NCBI GenBank assembly: GCA_018374355.1
Contig: JAHAFI010000025.1
Coordinates: 1-48,771 of the forward strand
Direction: 5' to 3'
Length of the DNA: 48,771 bases
Source: Clostridiales bacterium
Lineage (GTDB): Bacteria > Bacillota > Clostridia > Lachnospirales > Lachnospiraceae
Each line of letters opens with the position of its first letter. The first letter of the stretch is position 1. The notes below the pieces were generated by a model. That model ran no database searches. It had not been told where the DNA came from and saw only the letters and a list, made by a program, of their open reading frames with translations. Both the position numbers and the translations under genes were made by a program. Shown here one piece after another: positions 48,483 to 48,771 of the stretch.

Positions 48483-48533
48483 CGAAACAGGAAGATTCGT
48501 AGGTATATTTCACCGATGAATTTTCCTGTTTCG
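48483..48533. terminator. Terminator between convergent genes at the right edge
   Basis: CGAAACAGGAA and TTTTCCTGTTTCG pair (one G-U), with ATTC/GAAT continuing the stem. It can serve both the plus-strand Cys/His gene and the minus-strand gene entering from the right. Confidence 0.6.
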
Positions 48534-48612
48534 CACATTTTACCTATAAATATTATGTTCCTGAGCTATCTTATGGGTATTTTCTTTAATTTTTCCAATT
48601 TACCGTTCAAGA

Positions 48613-48771
48613 TCAAACTTTCAATTTATATTCTGCACTGGCAGATGCCTGTACGATTCCGGTTTCGCCAGTCGGTGGGATTTCATAGTAGACTTCTTCT
48701 CCACTCTTTGCAGGATAGATCCTCACCGTCAGTTTTTCCGGCCAGCCCAGATATCTGCTGCTGATCTTCCA
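48613..48771 (-). CDS. C-terminal fragment of a gene cut by the window edge
   Basis: On the minus strand one frame stays open from the edge for 52 codons and ends TGA at 48615-48613. It reads WKISSRYLGWPEKLTVRIYP, then AKSGEEVYYEIPPTGETGIV, ending QASASAEYKLKV. The alternating hydrophobic pattern suggests a beta-sandwich end domain. I do not recognise the family. The start lies outside the window. Confidence 0.6.
   Translation of the reverse strand, partial: WKISSRYLGWPEKLTVRIYPAKSGEEVYYEIPPTGETGIVQASASAEYKLKV

Overview
The window looks like chromosome of a spore-forming, anaerobic gut Clostridia of the family Lachnospiraceae (a Blautia- or Ruminococcus gnavus-like organism is my best guess, by inference only). 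The signs are a spoIIGA-sigE-sigG sporulation region, a YlmC/YmxH-type sporulation protein, NrdR, an anaerobic oxygen/NO-scavenging flavodiiron protein, and a PPi-linked glycolytic pair (pyruvate phosphate dikinase and a PPi-type phosphofructokinase). Genes use strong AGGAGG-like ribosome binding sites and several clear sigma-A promoters. No tRNA, rRNA, CRISPR array, transposase or phage gene was seen.

Layout. 1-1350: repeat-rich intergenic DNA, an ArsR/SmtB-type metal sensor and a tiny membrane protein. 1367-7508 (minus): GNAT acetyltransferase, AlaA-like aminotransferase and NhaC antiporter, then an ATPase, permease and lipoprotein of the TrpXYZ-like ABC family. 7645-8470: NrdR and YlmC. 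8471-9325: a dense non-coding stretch with two large foldbacks, two copies of a dispersed hairpin repeat, and a promoter followed by a preQ1-I riboswitch and terminator. 9326-10745: a QueL-like radical SAM queuine lyase and the YhhQ transporter, both under that riboswitch. 10730-14606 (minus): sigG, fprA, sigE and spoIIGA, the last with a long-spacer Spo0A-type promoter. 14805-16568: divergent aroD and aroE. 16763-19216: DEAD-box helicase and a split chromate-transporter pair.

19398-32618 (minus) is the most unusual part. A LytTR response regulator and a two-piece GHKL sensor kinase lie directly upstream of seven overlapping or abutting genes. These encode two multidomain proteins combining adenylate-forming, acyl-carrier and PlsC acyltransferase domains (AMP-PlsC-ACP-PlsC and AMP-ACP-PlsC), each followed by a paralogous HAD phosphatase, then a small membrane protein, a stand-alone adenylate-forming enzyme and a stand-alone PlsC. 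I read this as a signal-regulated assembly line that activates fatty acids, holds them on built-in carriers and esterifies them to a glycerol-phosphate-type acceptor, with HAD enzymes perhaps removing a phosphate. The product is unknown.

32904-42324: a MATE exporter, then an L-ascorbate/pentulose-type locus (SorC regulator, UlaG, UlaF, a cytosolic FG-GAP protein, UlaE, UlaA and an FGGY kinase). It lacks PTS IIA/IIB and UlaD, so the UlaA homologue may work as a plain permease feeding the kinase. Two SorC-type operators sit at the same distance from two promoters. 42612-48441: ppdK, pfp, a DUF308-like membrane protein and a Cys/His-repeat protein. A 52-codon gene fragment runs off the right edge on the minus strand.

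Two repeat themes cross the window: a dispersed hairpin element (four copies) that is often misread as a small ORF, and a GTAACTGTTCAG motif in or near the leaders of several unrelated genes.
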